From NCBI GenBank assembly GCA_900546665.1, contig URDY01000009.1, forward strand, positions 1 through 64,000: DNA of 64,000 nucleotides. The letters are read 5' to 3'. The DNA is from an uncultured Paraprevotella sp. GTDB lineage: Bacteria > Bacteroidota > Bacteroidia > Bacteroidales > Bacteroidaceae. The position numbers were made by a program, and so were the translations under genes. The notes below the pieces were generated by a model that saw only the letters and a program-made list of their open reading frames with translations, searched no databases and was not told where the DNA came from. This document shows, in pieces, positions 1 through 9,149 of the stretch; position 1 is the first letter of the stretch; each line of letters begins with the position of its first letter.

Positions 1-1
1 C

Positions 2-694
2 CAACATAAAACCAATTTATCCAGCCGAATATTTTATATTCAAAAATCAAATTGTATAGAAAGGTTTGATCCGAAATACAACAAACAAATGGCATATATA
101 AAATCGTTACATGGTTCTTATAACTGGGTGACATTAAAAGATATAGCAATAAATACAGGACAATATGGAGCAAACGAACCAGCTATTGATTTTAGGGATG
201 GCGATGTTCGTTACATAAGAATTACAGATATTGACGAATTAGGGAATTTAAAAGAATATGATAAAAAAACGGCAGGTTTTATTGAACAATCATATTTTTT
301 GCAAGAAGGAGATATCCTTTTTGCAAGAAGTGGTTCTGTTGGCAAATGTTATATCCATCGTAAAAATGTAGAGCCTGCTATTTTTGCAGGATATTTGATT
401 CGCTACAAATTGGATACCCAACAAATAAATCCATGGTATTTATTCTTTTATTGTAATAGTTCGATTTATAAATATTGGATTGATACAATACAACGTCCAG
501 CTGTTCAAGCAAATATTAATGCAGAAGAATATAGAACATTACCGATACCATTACCAACAACTTTATCTAAGCAAAATGAAATCGTAGATTATATAAAATC
601 GATTCGTCGAAAGGCAAAATTATTACAAGAAGAAGGTAAAGTAATCTTAGAAAGAGCGAAACGAGAAGTAGAACGAATGATAATTGGAAAATAA
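2..694 (+). CDS. Restriction specificity (HsdS-type) protein, C-terminal part, cut by window edge
   Basis: The frame is open from base 2 to the stop at 692-694, so the gene starts outside the window. The first internal Met (base 89) is unlikely to be the start, because the residues before it (IERFDPKYN) read like the linker before an S-subunit recognition domain. The visible protein has one target recognition half-domain: WVTLKDIA near its beginning, then VRYIRITDID, GDILFARSGSVGK and the conserved end LPIPLP with QNEIVDYIK, followed by a basic helical tail like the HsdS conserved helix. The family reads DNA sequence for type I restriction-modification, or forms the recognition part of a fused type IIG enzyme. 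No methylase or HsdR is visible because the upstream part is missing. A 35-base gap separates it from the ABC-3C operon. The family call is firm; the type of system is not. Confidence 0.8.
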   Translation, partial: QHKTNLSSRIFYIQKSNCIERFDPKYNKQMAYIKSLHGSYNWVTLKDIAINTGQYGANEPAIDFRDGDVRYIRITDIDELGNLKEYDKKTAGFIEQSYFLQEGDILFARSGSVGKCYIHRKNVEPAIFAGYLIRYKLDTQQINPWYLFFYCNSSIYKYWIDTIQRPAVQANINAEEYRTLPIPLPTTLSKQNEIVDYIKSIRRKAKLLQEEGKVILERAKREVERMIIGK

Positions 695-729
695 TTACCA
701 GTAATGCGAATATCTAAATCAAATGTAAT

Positions 730-1950
730 ATGGATAATTTGATTACAATTCAAGACAAACATACGGCTGGAGATAAAGTAGTTGGATTCGACTATCAATT
801 TTACTACTTTATGTATTTAGTTTTAGATCTTAAGCATGGTGATAAAATTGGTTTTGAGGTAAAAGATGATGTTCATATTGATATGAGCAATGGTATAACA
901 ATTTTATATCAGACAAAACATACTATATCAACCAAAGCTGATGGTACACCTGAAAATCTAACAACCTTAGATATTGATTTATGGAAAACCTTAAGTAATT
1001 GGGTAGATATGATAAAATCGAAACAGTCTATTCTTGAGAATCATATTTTCTATTTAGTGACAAACAAATCAGATGAAACTAATAAATTTATTGAGTCATT
1101 AAATCATTTCAAGAAAGATTTGAATACAGACAATGTCATAAATCTACTTAAATTGCTAAGAGGTAAAACGAAAAATTCGGAAATAAAAGGTTATCTTAAA
1201 AATATTTTGTCTCTTGGTAAAAAACTAATGAAGCAATTCCTGTTAAAACTTACTATGGAAACAGGAACAGATGATATTATTAATAAAATCAAGGATAGGA
1301 TATACGAACACTGTCATCAAGAAGATGTAACTGATAGTATATTTGATTCGTTGTCATCAAATTTAAATATGGCTAAATATCTCGATATTAAGGATAGGAA
1401 AAAATTTGAAATTACATTTGATGAATTCAACAAAAAGTTTGGGAAATGTTTTCATGTAGCTTATAAAAATAAGCCGTTACCAAAAAGATGTTTTTCTATT
1501 GTTTTTCCAGAGAATTTAGAGGAACAAATTTTTATAAAACAATTACTTGATATTGAAGATATAACTTCCGGAGATCCTCAAATAGTTGATTATACAACAC
1601 ATATGCTTCAGGCTATGAATCATTTTGAATATTGGATAGAACAAAATTTTATTCTGCCTACAGAAATTGATGAATTTCGTAAAGAGGCTATCCTTAAGTG
1701 GAAGAATGAATTTCGTTCTAAATATCGTTATGTAGAGCGAAAAATTAAATCAGGTTGTTCTATGGTTGATTTAGAGACAGACATAAAAGAGATTGGAGTC
1801 CAATTAATAGATTTTCTTCGAAAAGAGAATCTATTATTAGCGGAAAATGTCTTGACTACAGAGTTGAGTAATGGATATTACTACCTATTATCCGATACTC
1901 CTGAAATTGGATGGCATTACGATTGGAAAAATAAATATAAAACAATATGA
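730..1950 (+). CDS. ABC-3C system effector with Cap4-like (DUF4297-type) nuclease domain
   Basis: This 406-residue protein is the predicted toxic effector of an ABC-three-component conflict system. The N-terminus has the layout of Cap4/DUF4297 dsDNA endonucleases (PD-(D/E)xK fold): FDYQ at about 20-23, FEVKDD at about 42-47 and the QTK triplet at 61-63, which would supply the metal-binding acidic residues and the catalytic Lys. The middle is helical and of unknown function. The last ~90 residues end in LSNGYYYLLSDTPEIGWHYD, which resembles the C-terminal domain that ABC-3C effectors use to dock on the middle component. The stop overlaps the next start by 4 bases (ATGA), so the two are translationally coupled. 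Composition is strongly AT-rich, consistent with transfer. Cleavage of DNA is inferred from the motifs. Confidence 0.75.
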   Translation: MDNLITIQDKHTAGDKVVGFDYQFYYFMYLVLDLKHGDKIGFEVKDDVHIDMSNGITILYQTKHTISTKADGTPENLTTLDIDLWKTLSNWVDMIKSKQSILENHIFYLVTNKSDETNKFIESLNHFKKDLNTDNVINLLKLLRGKTKNSEIKGYLKNILSLGKKLMKQFLLKLTMETGTDDIINKIKDRIYEHCHQEDVTDSIFDSLSSNLNMAKYLDIKDRKKFEITFDEFNKKFGKCFHVAYKNKPLPKRCFSIVFPENLEEQIFIKQLLDIEDITSGDPQIVDYTTHMLQAMNHFEYWIEQNFILPTEIDEFRKEAILKWKNEFRSKYRYVERKIKSGCSMVDLETDIKEIGVQLIDFLRKENLLLAENVLTTELSNGYYYLLSDTPEIGWHYDWKNKYKTI

Positions 1951-2405
1951 AAGAAATATATTATATATATAACAATGAAGCTATAGCCAGTTGCATCTTT
2001 TTAGCTTATTTGCAAAACACAAGAACTGTTGATATAGCTCGTTTATGCTTGATACTTCCTTTTCTTTTAGACGATAGAATCGTAATGTATTTAGCAAAAA
2101 TATCAAACGAAGAAAGTAAGAGTTTAGAGTCAATTATCAATGAGAGACCAAAGTTTTTTATATTGTTTAATAAGAGATATGTATCATTGTTGCCAATTAC
2201 AATTAACTCAATACTTCTGTTACATAAAAACGAACAAATCGAAATCTCTGCAAATGAAATCTTTGCTAAAACTGATTTTATTTATGGAGAAACAGACATG
2301 GGTAATAGATTCGAAAAGATCAAAAAAGTGATACCTTTTTTAGCAACAATTTTTAGTAGATATTCAACAATTCAACTTTACAAAATTTTAAAAGTGCAAT
2401 TATGA
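1947..2405 (+). CDS. ABC-three-component system middle component (MC)
   Basis: This 152-residue, largely helical protein has no catalytic motif. Its size, its position between a nuclease-type effector and a DUF3732 ATPase, and its overlaps with both neighbours (4 bases each, ATGA type) match the middle component of ABC-3C systems, which is predicted to transmit a signal from the ATPase to the effector. Its opening YYIYNNEAIASCIFLAYL and the segment RLCLILPFLLDD resemble the helical pattern of that family, in which an N-terminal Asn-rich turn is followed by a leucine-rich helix. The assignment depends more on context than on sequence signature. An ORF in another frame (2140-2331) is a shadow. 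Confidence 0.7.
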   Translation: MKEIYYIYNNEAIASCIFLAYLQNTRTVDIARLCLILPFLLDDRIVMYLAKISNEESKSLESIINERPKFFILFNKRYVSLLPITINSILLLHKNEQIEISANEIFAKTDFIYGETDMGNRFEKIKKVIPFLATIFSRYSTIQLYKILKVQL

Positions 2406-4276
2406 AATTCATTATGCATGAAATTAAGCTTTGGTTTAAAGAAAAGAACAGTACTCCAAAGAGCTATGAATTAAAACCAAACAAAGTCAATGTAATTACA
2501 GGGGATGCTACTACTGGGAAAACTAGCTTTTGGAGCATAATTGATTATTGCTTGATAGCAAATAAAACAAATATAGCCAATAGCATTAATGAAAAAGTCT
2601 TATGGTATGGTATAAGATTTACTATAAATGATAAAGAAATATCTATTGCAAGAAAGGCGACACAAAAAGATATTGTGTCGTCAGATGTTTACTTCGGATA
2701 TGGGGAATTACCGAATACGCCACAAACTAATATTGAAATAGCAAAGATAAAATCAATACTAGATAAAGAATTTGGCATAACAGGCAATCTGATATTTCCA
2801 TATGGCAAAAAACTCGTGGAGGCTCCATTTAGCTTATCATTTAGACATTTTTTGTTATTCAATTCATTGACAGAAGATATTATTGGAACTTCTAAAACAT
2901 ATTTTGATACCACATTTTATGGAAAAGAAGAGTATGATAATGTTTTAACTCATATTTTTGATTTAGTGATTGGTGTTAACAATATGGAAAGCTCAAAAGA
3001 CGAAGAAAGAATTAAACAAATTAATGAAGAAATAAAAAAAATGTATTCTCGTGAAAAAAGAAGGAAAAAAGCAGAATTAGTATTTGAAGAAGGAATTTAC
3101 GCACTCATTAAGAGGTTAAAAGAAAATGGATTTATTGAATACTCCTCTACAATAAAATCTTTAGATGAAGCTATGTCCATTCTTGACGATGTCATTGCGA
3201 ATACGAAAAAAACCGCGAATAATTCAAGTTTATTTGAAGAGCTCGATAATTTAAACAAACGCCGTTTAGAAATAAAAGCACAGTTGTCTTCAATTGACAG
3301 ATATAAAAGAGAGTATGAAACCTACAAAAAGAACCTTGACAAAAGTACTGATAGTCTAAAACCAATAAACTATCTCACTCGTCATTTGTCAGATCAACTC
3401 ATAGAATCATACGAGACAAAATCGTTTATAGATACTTTAGAAAATTCCTTGAGAACTATTCAAAATCACCTTTCAAAACAGAGTCTAAAACCAATAAAGG
3501 TACAGGGAGAGGTATCCAAATTGCAAAAAGAACTGTTTGATATTGAAACCAAAATTGATAGATTAAATTCAATTCAAAAGGTTTATCGTACAGAGGGTGA
3601 GAAATATATCATAATAGGTGAAATTAAAAATTCCTATGAAAATTTATTAAAGCAAGAGAAGGTTAAACCAATAGATTGTATTTATTTAAATCGACTAAAT
3701 GATGAAAAACTTAATTTAGAGAAAAATCTCAAAAATATAGATGAAGTCAAGTATAGAATGAAAAATTCTCTAAATAAATGTATCCAAAGAAATTATAACA
3801 AATTAAGGTCATTACCAGCATATAAAAATAGTCAAACTCAGTTTAATGATACTGATATGGTCTTACAATTAGTGCCTGAAGGACAATTATTCCCACTTGA
3901 AAATGTGGGGAGCAAATCAAACTATATGTTTATGCACTTATGTTTTTATTTAGGGTTGCATGAGCATATGATAAATATCGGACAAATACATGTTCCTCAA
4001 TTTTTGTTCATAGACCAACCAAGTATTCCTTATTATACCGGTTCTATAAATGAAAAAATAGGGAATGATGATAAAACGAAATTGCTTGATGCTTTTGAAC
4101 TCATTGATTCATTTGTGAGTTACATAACAAATGAAAAAAACGAATCATTTCAAATATTTTTAGTAGAACATGCCCCTCAAGAGTATTGGACTGAAAATAA
4201 TTTACTTAATTTCCATACAGTTGATGAATTTATCCATGGAAAAGGTTTAATTCCAAGTGATATTTACAATGATTAA
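2402..4276 (+). CDS. DUF3732-type SMC/Rad50-like ABC ATPase of the ABC-3C system
   Basis: This 624-residue protein has ABC ATPase halves at its two ends and coiled coil between. Walker A is GDATTGKT at about 34-41, directly after a strand KVNVITG. Residues ~200-480 are Lys/Glu-rich and predicted coiled coil. A signature-like stretch VGSKSNYMFMHLC lies near residue 500, and the Walker B strand FLFIDQPS near 535 carries Gln where most ABC enzymes have the catalytic Glu. That IDQP form is what I recall for DUF3732 proteins. In ABC-3C systems the ATPase is predicted to sense invading DNA or nucleoprotein and license the nuclease. The gene overlaps the MC gene by 4 bases, and its 3' end overlaps the next gene. 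AT-rich throughout. Confidence 0.8.
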   Translation: MKFIMHEIKLWFKEKNSTPKSYELKPNKVNVITGDATTGKTSFWSIIDYCLIANKTNIANSINEKVLWYGIRFTINDKEISIARKATQKDIVSSDVYFGYGELPNTPQTNIEIAKIKSILDKEFGITGNLIFPYGKKLVEAPFSLSFRHFLLFNSLTEDIIGTSKTYFDTTFYGKEEYDNVLTHIFDLVIGVNNMESSKDEERIKQINEEIKKMYSREKRRKKAELVFEEGIYALIKRLKENGFIEYSSTIKSLDEAMSILDDVIANTKKTANNSSLFEELDNLNKRRLEIKAQLSSIDRYKREYETYKKNLDKSTDSLKPINYLTRHLSDQLIESYETKSFIDTLENSLRTIQNHLSKQSLKPIKVQGEVSKLQKELFDIETKIDRLNSIQKVYRTEGEKYIIIGEIKNSYENLLKQEKVKPIDCIYLNRLNDEKLNLEKNLKNIDEVKYRMKNSLNKCIQRNYNKLRSLPAYKNSQTQFNDTDMVLQLVPEGQLFPLENVGSKSNYMFMHLCFYLGLHEHMINIGQIHVPQFLFIDQPSIPYYTGSINEKIGNDDKTKLLDAFELIDSFVSYITNEKNESFQIFLVEHAPQEYWTENNLLNFHTVDEFIHGKGLIPSDIYND

Positions 4277-5306
4277 TATGAATAATTTAGCTTTAGGTAA
4301 ACTAGATAAATTTGTTGTGCATTTTGTTGGCAACAAAACTAATGGGGATGGTGCTCGATTCTCAAATGAAATAACACCATTTGAAAATATAGAAACGGAT
4401 ATAAAGAATTTATTAAACACTAATTTTAAATTAGACGAATTGTATAGTTTCTATTTTATCCATCAGTTAGAACTCAATCCAATGTTTCAGTTTGTAAATT
4501 CTATTTTCGAGAATAAAAAGGAATTTGTAGAACAATCACAAAATATTGCAAGATATCTATATGAACATAGTATTCACCCTCAAATCAAGTCAGGTGAATT
4601 GTGTTTTTCTTATTTTGATAATTGCGAATTGAATGGAGAAAAAGTTAGCTGCATATCTATCTTTAAGTCAGAGAATAAAGATACTTTTCTAAAAATAAAA
4701 GCACAAGGGGAAGCTTTTGAAATAGAGAGGGAAAGTGGTATGAATATCAATAAATTAGATAAAGGTTGCTTGATTTTTAATATTGAAAAAGAAAATGGCT
4801 ATGTAGTTGCGATTGTTGATAATACCAATAAAGGTGCAGAGGCGAAATACTGGACTGATGATTTCCTTCATGTACGCCCAAGGAAAGACAATTTCAATCA
4901 AACCCAAAATTTGCTTTCTCTATGCAAAAGTTTTGTTTCTCAATTACCTGCTGAAAACGGTAAAATAGAGAAAGCAACATATATGAATAGAAGTGTAGCG
5001 GCTTTGAAAGAGGAATCTGTAAATGTAGATACCTTTGCAGAACAAGTTTTTGCGTCACCAGAGTTAGTATCAGAGTTTAAGCAATACAAAGAAATTTATC
5101 AGAAAGAACGAGACATTGAAATTGATGATCATTTTACTACTGCTTCTAACGCAATTAAGCGAAAGGCTACAGGTACAATGACAACAATCAAACTCGATAA
5201 AAATTTTGATATAAATATTCACGGTGGAGAGCAATATATTGAAAGAGGTTATGATGAAGAACGAGGAATGTACTACTATCAGTTATTCTTTAGAGAGGAA
5301 AGATAG
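4269..5306 (+). CDS. Nucleoid-associated protein, NdpA/YejK (NA37) family
   Basis: The protein of about 345 residues matches the NdpA/YejK family. Features are an N-terminal domain with FVVHFVGNKTNGDG, the DELYSFYFIHQLELN region, a central beta-rich domain, and a C-terminal part with DDHFTTASNAIKRKA. The longest frame starts at a GTG (4257). I prefer ATG 4269 or ATG 4278, because the former overlaps the ATPase stop by 8 bases, the coupling seen elsewhere in this operon. E. coli YejK binds nucleoid DNA, and the family also occurs inside defence loci. Here it sits as fourth gene after the ABC-3C core and abuts the fifth gene with no spacer (stop 5304-5306, ATG 5307). A role in DNA sensing within the system is an inference. 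Confidence 0.75.
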   Translation: MINMNNLALGKLDKFVVHFVGNKTNGDGARFSNEITPFENIETDIKNLLNTNFKLDELYSFYFIHQLELNPMFQFVNSIFENKKEFVEQSQNIARYLYEHSIHPQIKSGELCFSYFDNCELNGEKVSCISIFKSENKDTFLKIKAQGEAFEIERESGMNINKLDKGCLIFNIEKENGYVVAIVDNTNKGAEAKYWTDDFLHVRPRKDNFNQTQNLLSLCKSFVSQLPAENGKIEKATYMNRSVAALKEESVNVDTFAEQVFASPELVSEFKQYKEIYQKERDIEIDDHFTTASNAIKRKATGTMTTIKLDKNFDINIHGGEQYIERGYDEERGMYYYQLFFREER

Positions 5307-6839
5307 ATGTATATTAACAATAGTATAAAAAGTATGACAACGATTGACGATATAAAGAAACTAATAGCTAAGGATGAAACTCGGACTTTGGAACTGAAGA
5401 AAACAACAGGCGAACTCTATAAAGGTATGGAAACGGCTTGCGCATTTCTGAATTCCGATGGTGGCTGGCTGATGTTTGGCATTGCTCCGTCTTTGAAGAT
5501 TATCGGGCAAAATGTGACTGATAATACAAGGCAGGAGGTGGCAAATGCTCTCCGTAAGATTGAACCGGCAATAGATGTCGAAGTTGAATATGTGGAATTA
5601 CCCGACAAGCCTGATAATTATGTTATTGCCATCTACTTCGACTCCAATAATTTCAAGAATGGACCATATTCGTTTGATGGCAGAGCTTTCTATAAAGTGG
5701 AAAGCACGACAGCATTGATGCCAAGACAAATGTACGAGGAACGTCTGAAAATCAGCAATCCTCAGAGATTCAGTTGGGAAAATACGCCCAATTCCGAAAT
5801 AACCGTTGATGACATTGACACAGAACTGTTATATCAGACCTTGCATGACGGAATAGGGTCAAGGCGTATTCATGCTTCGGCAATGACTCTGCAAGACCCC
5901 ATGAAGATTATGCTTAAACTTGGAGTGGCAAGAAAGGATGGTATGATATTGAATGCCGCAAATGTATTGTTCGGTAAAGAGCCTTCCTTATTACACCCTC
6001 AGTGTAAAATCCGTTTGGCCCGCTTTGAAGGAATAGATAAAAGAGTGTTTCGTGATCAGACTGTTTGCGAAGGAAACCTGTTTGAACAGTATGATGCTGT
6101 AATGGATTTTTGTTTGAAGCATTTGAACCTATCTGGCAGAATGGATAGTAAATTCAGGCAAGATACGCTTACCGTGCCTTATGAAGCTATAAAGGAAGCT
6201 GCAATCAACATGCTGTGCCATCGTTCATGGAATACTGAAAATACAACTCCAAGTCTGGCTATTTACGACGACCGCATTGTATTCCAAAATCCGGGATCAT
6301 TTCCTCTGGGTATGAAATGGCAGGACTTTGTGAATGAGTATATTGGTTCTTTACCAGCCAACCCCACTATAGCAAATGTATTTTATCGGCGTGGCACGAT
6401 GGAAGCTTGGGGTCGAGGTATAGGTCTTATTATGGAAAGTTGTAGAGAACAGGATCTTCCTACTCCGGAAATTAAAGTGGTTCCACCATTTGTGAATCTC
6501 ACAATATGGTTTAAGCATTCACTGACAGGACGTGTAAAAGCATTTGCACCCCAAGTGAAGGATTCGTACACTCCAAGTCACACCCCAAGTGATGATGATT
6601 TCACCTCAAGTCATAACGAAATAAATGATCAATCGAATATCATTACACCCCAAGATAAGGTGTTTGAATTTTGTAAATCTCCGAAAAGTATCGTTGAAAT
6701 AGCTGAAATGCTTGGAGTGAATGATAGGAGATGGGTAAGAAAGAAATATATAGCTCCCTATATTGGTACAAAACTACAAATGACCATTCCTGATAAGCCC
6801 AATAGCCAATACCAGAAGTATGTCATTATTAAAGAATGA
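5307..6839 (+). CDS. Schlafen/AlbA_2 domain protein with GHKL-type ATP-binding domain
   Basis: This 510-residue protein has an N-terminal AlbA_2 (Schlafen) domain, with ETRTLELKKTTGELYK and NSDGGWLMFGI in the first ~60 residues. A second domain of the HATPase_c_4 type follows, with YEAIKEAAINMLCHRSW, IYDDRIVFQNPGSFP and the RGTMEAWGRGIGLI glycine motif. A Ser/Thr/Pro-rich linker (about 425-455) with repeated PSHTPS leads to a C-terminal winged-helix-like segment. Such proteins are annotated as putative transcriptional regulators or RNA/DNA-binding ATP proteins; several relatives lie in defence islands. ATG 5307 abuts the previous stop, but Met 10 (5334, MTTIDDIKK) is an equally good start. 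Codon use is less AT-rich than in the four upstream genes, so it may be older resident DNA or a separate acquisition. Confidence 0.75.
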   Translation: MYINNSIKSMTTIDDIKKLIAKDETRTLELKKTTGELYKGMETACAFLNSDGGWLMFGIAPSLKIIGQNVTDNTRQEVANALRKIEPAIDVEVEYVELPDKPDNYVIAIYFDSNNFKNGPYSFDGRAFYKVESTTALMPRQMYEERLKISNPQRFSWENTPNSEITVDDIDTELLYQTLHDGIGSRRIHASAMTLQDPMKIMLKLGVARKDGMILNAANVLFGKEPSLLHPQCKIRLARFEGIDKRVFRDQTVCEGNLFEQYDAVMDFCLKHLNLSGRMDSKFRQDTLTVPYEAIKEAAINMLCHRSWNTENTTPSLAIYDDRIVFQNPGSFPLGMKWQDFVNEYIGSLPANPTIANVFYRRGTMEAWGRGIGLIMESCREQDLPTPEIKVVPPFVNLTIWFKHSLTGRVKAFAPQVKDSYTPSHTPSDDDFTSSHNEINDQSNIITPQDKVFEFCKSPKSIVEIAEMLGVNDRRWVRKKYIAPYIGTKLQMTIPDKPNSQYQKYVIIKE

Positions 6840-6881
6840 TATGAAAATAGATAAAGTCTTTACCTATCCAATGATTTTGGC

Positions 6882-6889
6882 TACTTTTG
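6882..6889 (+). promoter_or_regulatory. Candidate Bacteroides promoter -7 box for the lyase gene
   Basis: TACTTTTG fits the Bacteroides TAnnTTTG box. A weak upstream partner (CTTTAC, about 20 bases earlier) stands where TTTG is expected. The implied leader before the ATG at 7041 is about 145 bases. The rest of 6840-7040 shows no ORF and no strong hairpin. Confidence 0.4.
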
Positions 6890-7040
6890 CAGTTGAGTTA
6901 TTTAACAGTCAAACAATAGCGAAACGTTGAAAATTGCACGGTATCTTAATCGTTACCACTATTTCTTAAATAGTTTGCTAAAAGTTTATACCTCAAATGG
7001 TTATATAAAACCCTTGAAAGTCTAAAATAAAAAATCAGCA

Positions 7041-9002
7041 ATGAAACTCAGAATGTTTGCATTCCGTTTGAAACAGGTGATCAATCCCGGACTCTGTCTG
7101 GGCCTGTTGTTTTGCAGCCTTCCGGCAGCTGTGCCAGTCGTGCATGCACAGCCAGACAAGATATTGTCCGGATTGTGCAAGGAAGATGTACTGAAAGAAA
7201 AACTGCAGGGAATAGACCGCTTTAAGCCTGTCCCCGCGTATGGTGACAGCTATTGGCGCGACTCCATACCCGAGATCATGCGGTTGAGCTATATCAGGGA
7301 AGCGGAGAAGTATCTGAATACCGGTTGGGAAAGTATCAACATTATCTATTTTTCTGATTTCAGGGAAAATGGTGACCGCGACCGGTATCAGAATTTTATT
7401 TTTTCAAAGAGAAACAAGCTGCTGGCTTTGGCCATGGGAGAGATCATGGAAGGCAAGGGCCGCTTTATGAATGACATTCTCAACGGCCTTTTTTCCGTGT
7501 GTGAAGAGACGTGGTGGGGCGTGCCGGCCCATTACGGTCCGAAGATGCCTCAGCCCGAATTGCAGACACTGGCACTCTTCAGCGGGGAAACCGGCGGGAT
7601 GATGTCGTGGATGTATTACATGTTCAAGGAACCCATCCGCCGATTCTCGCCTCTTCTTGAAAAGAGAATACAGTCAGAGATATCCCGCCGTGTGCTTGAA
7701 GAAAGTCTGAACAGAAAAGAGTGGTGGAGGACGGCTTCCATGAACTGGAATCCGTGGATCTGTTCCAACTGGATGGCCTGCGTGCTGTTTGCGGAACCCG
7801 ACAATGAGAAGCGCGTCAGATACATGAGACTCATTCTGGAGTCGCTGGATGCTTTCATTGACGGATATCCCGAGGACGGAGGATGTGATGAAGGCGCTCA
7901 TTATTGGGACCGGGCGGCAGGTTCTCTTTATGACTGCCTGATCCTTCTGAACAAGGCTACTGACGGCTATGTGGACCTGTCGCAGAACAGGAAAGTCAGC
8001 CTCATGGGGGATTATTTATGCAAGATGAATATCGGCGACGGCTATTTCGTCAACTTTGCAGACGCAGGCCCCAGGCTTACGCCCCATGTAGACTGGTATC
8101 CCTACGGGTTGTATCTCAACAGCAGACAGCTGCAGAGCATGACGGCCAAGACAGCTTTCGAGAAGAAATATTTCGAGGATCCGGCATCCGTCTACACCGG
8201 TGCGTATCTGTACATGCTGAACCGTGAACTGATGCTTTTGAGCCATCTCAGCCGTCTGAAATCATCCGAAGGACAGAATGTCCTGCTGTTTGACTCATGG
8301 CTTCCCCGTATCCAGGTGCTGACGGCCAGATCGGTAAGGAATTCTACCGAAGGACTTTTCCTGGCTGCAAAGGGAGGACACAATGCCGAAAGCCATAATC
8401 ACAATGATGTGGGAAGCTTTATCGTTTATGCCGACGGACATCCTCTTTTCATCGATCCCGGCGTAGGGACATACCGGAAGGAGACATTCAATTCCGACAG
8501 ATACAAGATCTGGAGCATGCAGTCGGGCTATCACAATCTTCCGCAGATCAACGGTGTGGACCAGATGCAGGGCAAGCAGTTTGCGGCCGGGGATGTACGC
8601 ACGGACATCAAAAGCCGCAGGGTGGTTTTCAGTCTTGACCTGGCCGGCGCATATCCCGAAACGGCCAAGGTGGACAAATGGGTCAGAACCATCGATTTCG
8701 TCCGCAACAGGCGTATCGCGATAACCGAAGACTACAGGTTAAGCGGAAAAACCGGCGTGACCTGCCTGATGTTCATGTCCAATGTCAGGCCCGAGATCAA
8801 GGAAGGTGTAGTCAAATATGCCGTAGGCGGAAACCTCTATGGCCTGTATTACGATGCGGACGATCTGGAAGCCTCTTATGAAAAGCTCGATCTGGACGAC
8901 GGGAAGTTTGTGGACATGTGGGGAGAGGTGTATCGCCTGAAACTGAAGATCAAGTCCGCTTCATTGGCCGGAACGGTGAAATACACCATAAAGAAACTTT
9001 AG
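7041..9002 (+). CDS. Heparinase II/III-type polysaccharide lyase, secreted
   Basis: The 653-residue protein has an N-terminal signal peptide (hydrophobic core about 16-35, likely cleavage after VVHA). An alpha/alpha-toroid-like region follows with many Trp (SMNWNPWICSNW near 235, DEGAHYWDRAAG near 285), and then a C-terminal beta-sandwich of the heparinase II/III family. The sandwich contains the family hallmark GGHNAESHNHNDVGSF (about residue 450), with the His residues that bind metal or take part in catalysis, followed by LFIDPGVGTYRKE. Family members cleave uronic-acid-containing polysaccharides by beta-elimination in the periplasm. The nearby KDG kinase and KDPG aldolase (12243-14000) would process the resulting unsaturated uronates. 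The substrate cannot be told from sequence. It is transcribed alone and ends in a strong terminator. Confidence 0.85.
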   Translation: MKLRMFAFRLKQVINPGLCLGLLFCSLPAAVPVVHAQPDKILSGLCKEDVLKEKLQGIDRFKPVPAYGDSYWRDSIPEIMRLSYIREAEKYLNTGWESINIIYFSDFRENGDRDRYQNFIFSKRNKLLALAMGEIMEGKGRFMNDILNGLFSVCEETWWGVPAHYGPKMPQPELQTLALFSGETGGMMSWMYYMFKEPIRRFSPLLEKRIQSEISRRVLEESLNRKEWWRTASMNWNPWICSNWMACVLFAEPDNEKRVRYMRLILESLDAFIDGYPEDGGCDEGAHYWDRAAGSLYDCLILLNKATDGYVDLSQNRKVSLMGDYLCKMNIGDGYFVNFADAGPRLTPHVDWYPYGLYLNSRQLQSMTAKTAFEKKYFEDPASVYTGAYLYMLNRELMLLSHLSRLKSSEGQNVLLFDSWLPRIQVLTARSVRNSTEGLFLAAKGGHNAESHNHNDVGSFIVYADGHPLFIDPGVGTYRKETFNSDRYKIWSMQSGYHNLPQINGVDQMQGKQFAAGDVRTDIKSRRVVFSLDLAGAYPETAKVDKWVRTIDFVRNRRIAITEDYRLSGKTGVTCLMFMSNVRPEIKEGVVKYAVGGNLYGLYYDADDLEASYEKLDLDDGKFVDMWGEVYRLKLKIKSASLAGTVKYTIKKL

Positions 9003-9081
9003 ACCACGCCAGGTAACGGTCATGAAAACCTGCTGACGGCAGGATATTTCCCCGTATTGTTACGGGTTGTCAAATAAACGA

Positions 9082-9139
9082 ATCCTTATTTTCCTTCATC
9101 CGCAATGATTCCGGTGTAAGGAAAATAAGGATATTTTTT
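9082..9139 (+). terminator. Rho-independent terminator after the lyase gene
   Basis: Perfect 15-bp arms (9082-9096 and 9118-9132, ATCCTTATTTTCCTT and its complement) with a 21-base loop are followed by a T-run at 9133-9139. It lies between the convergent lyase and rlmH genes. Confidence 0.85.
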
Positions 9140-9149
9140 TAGGAAAACC

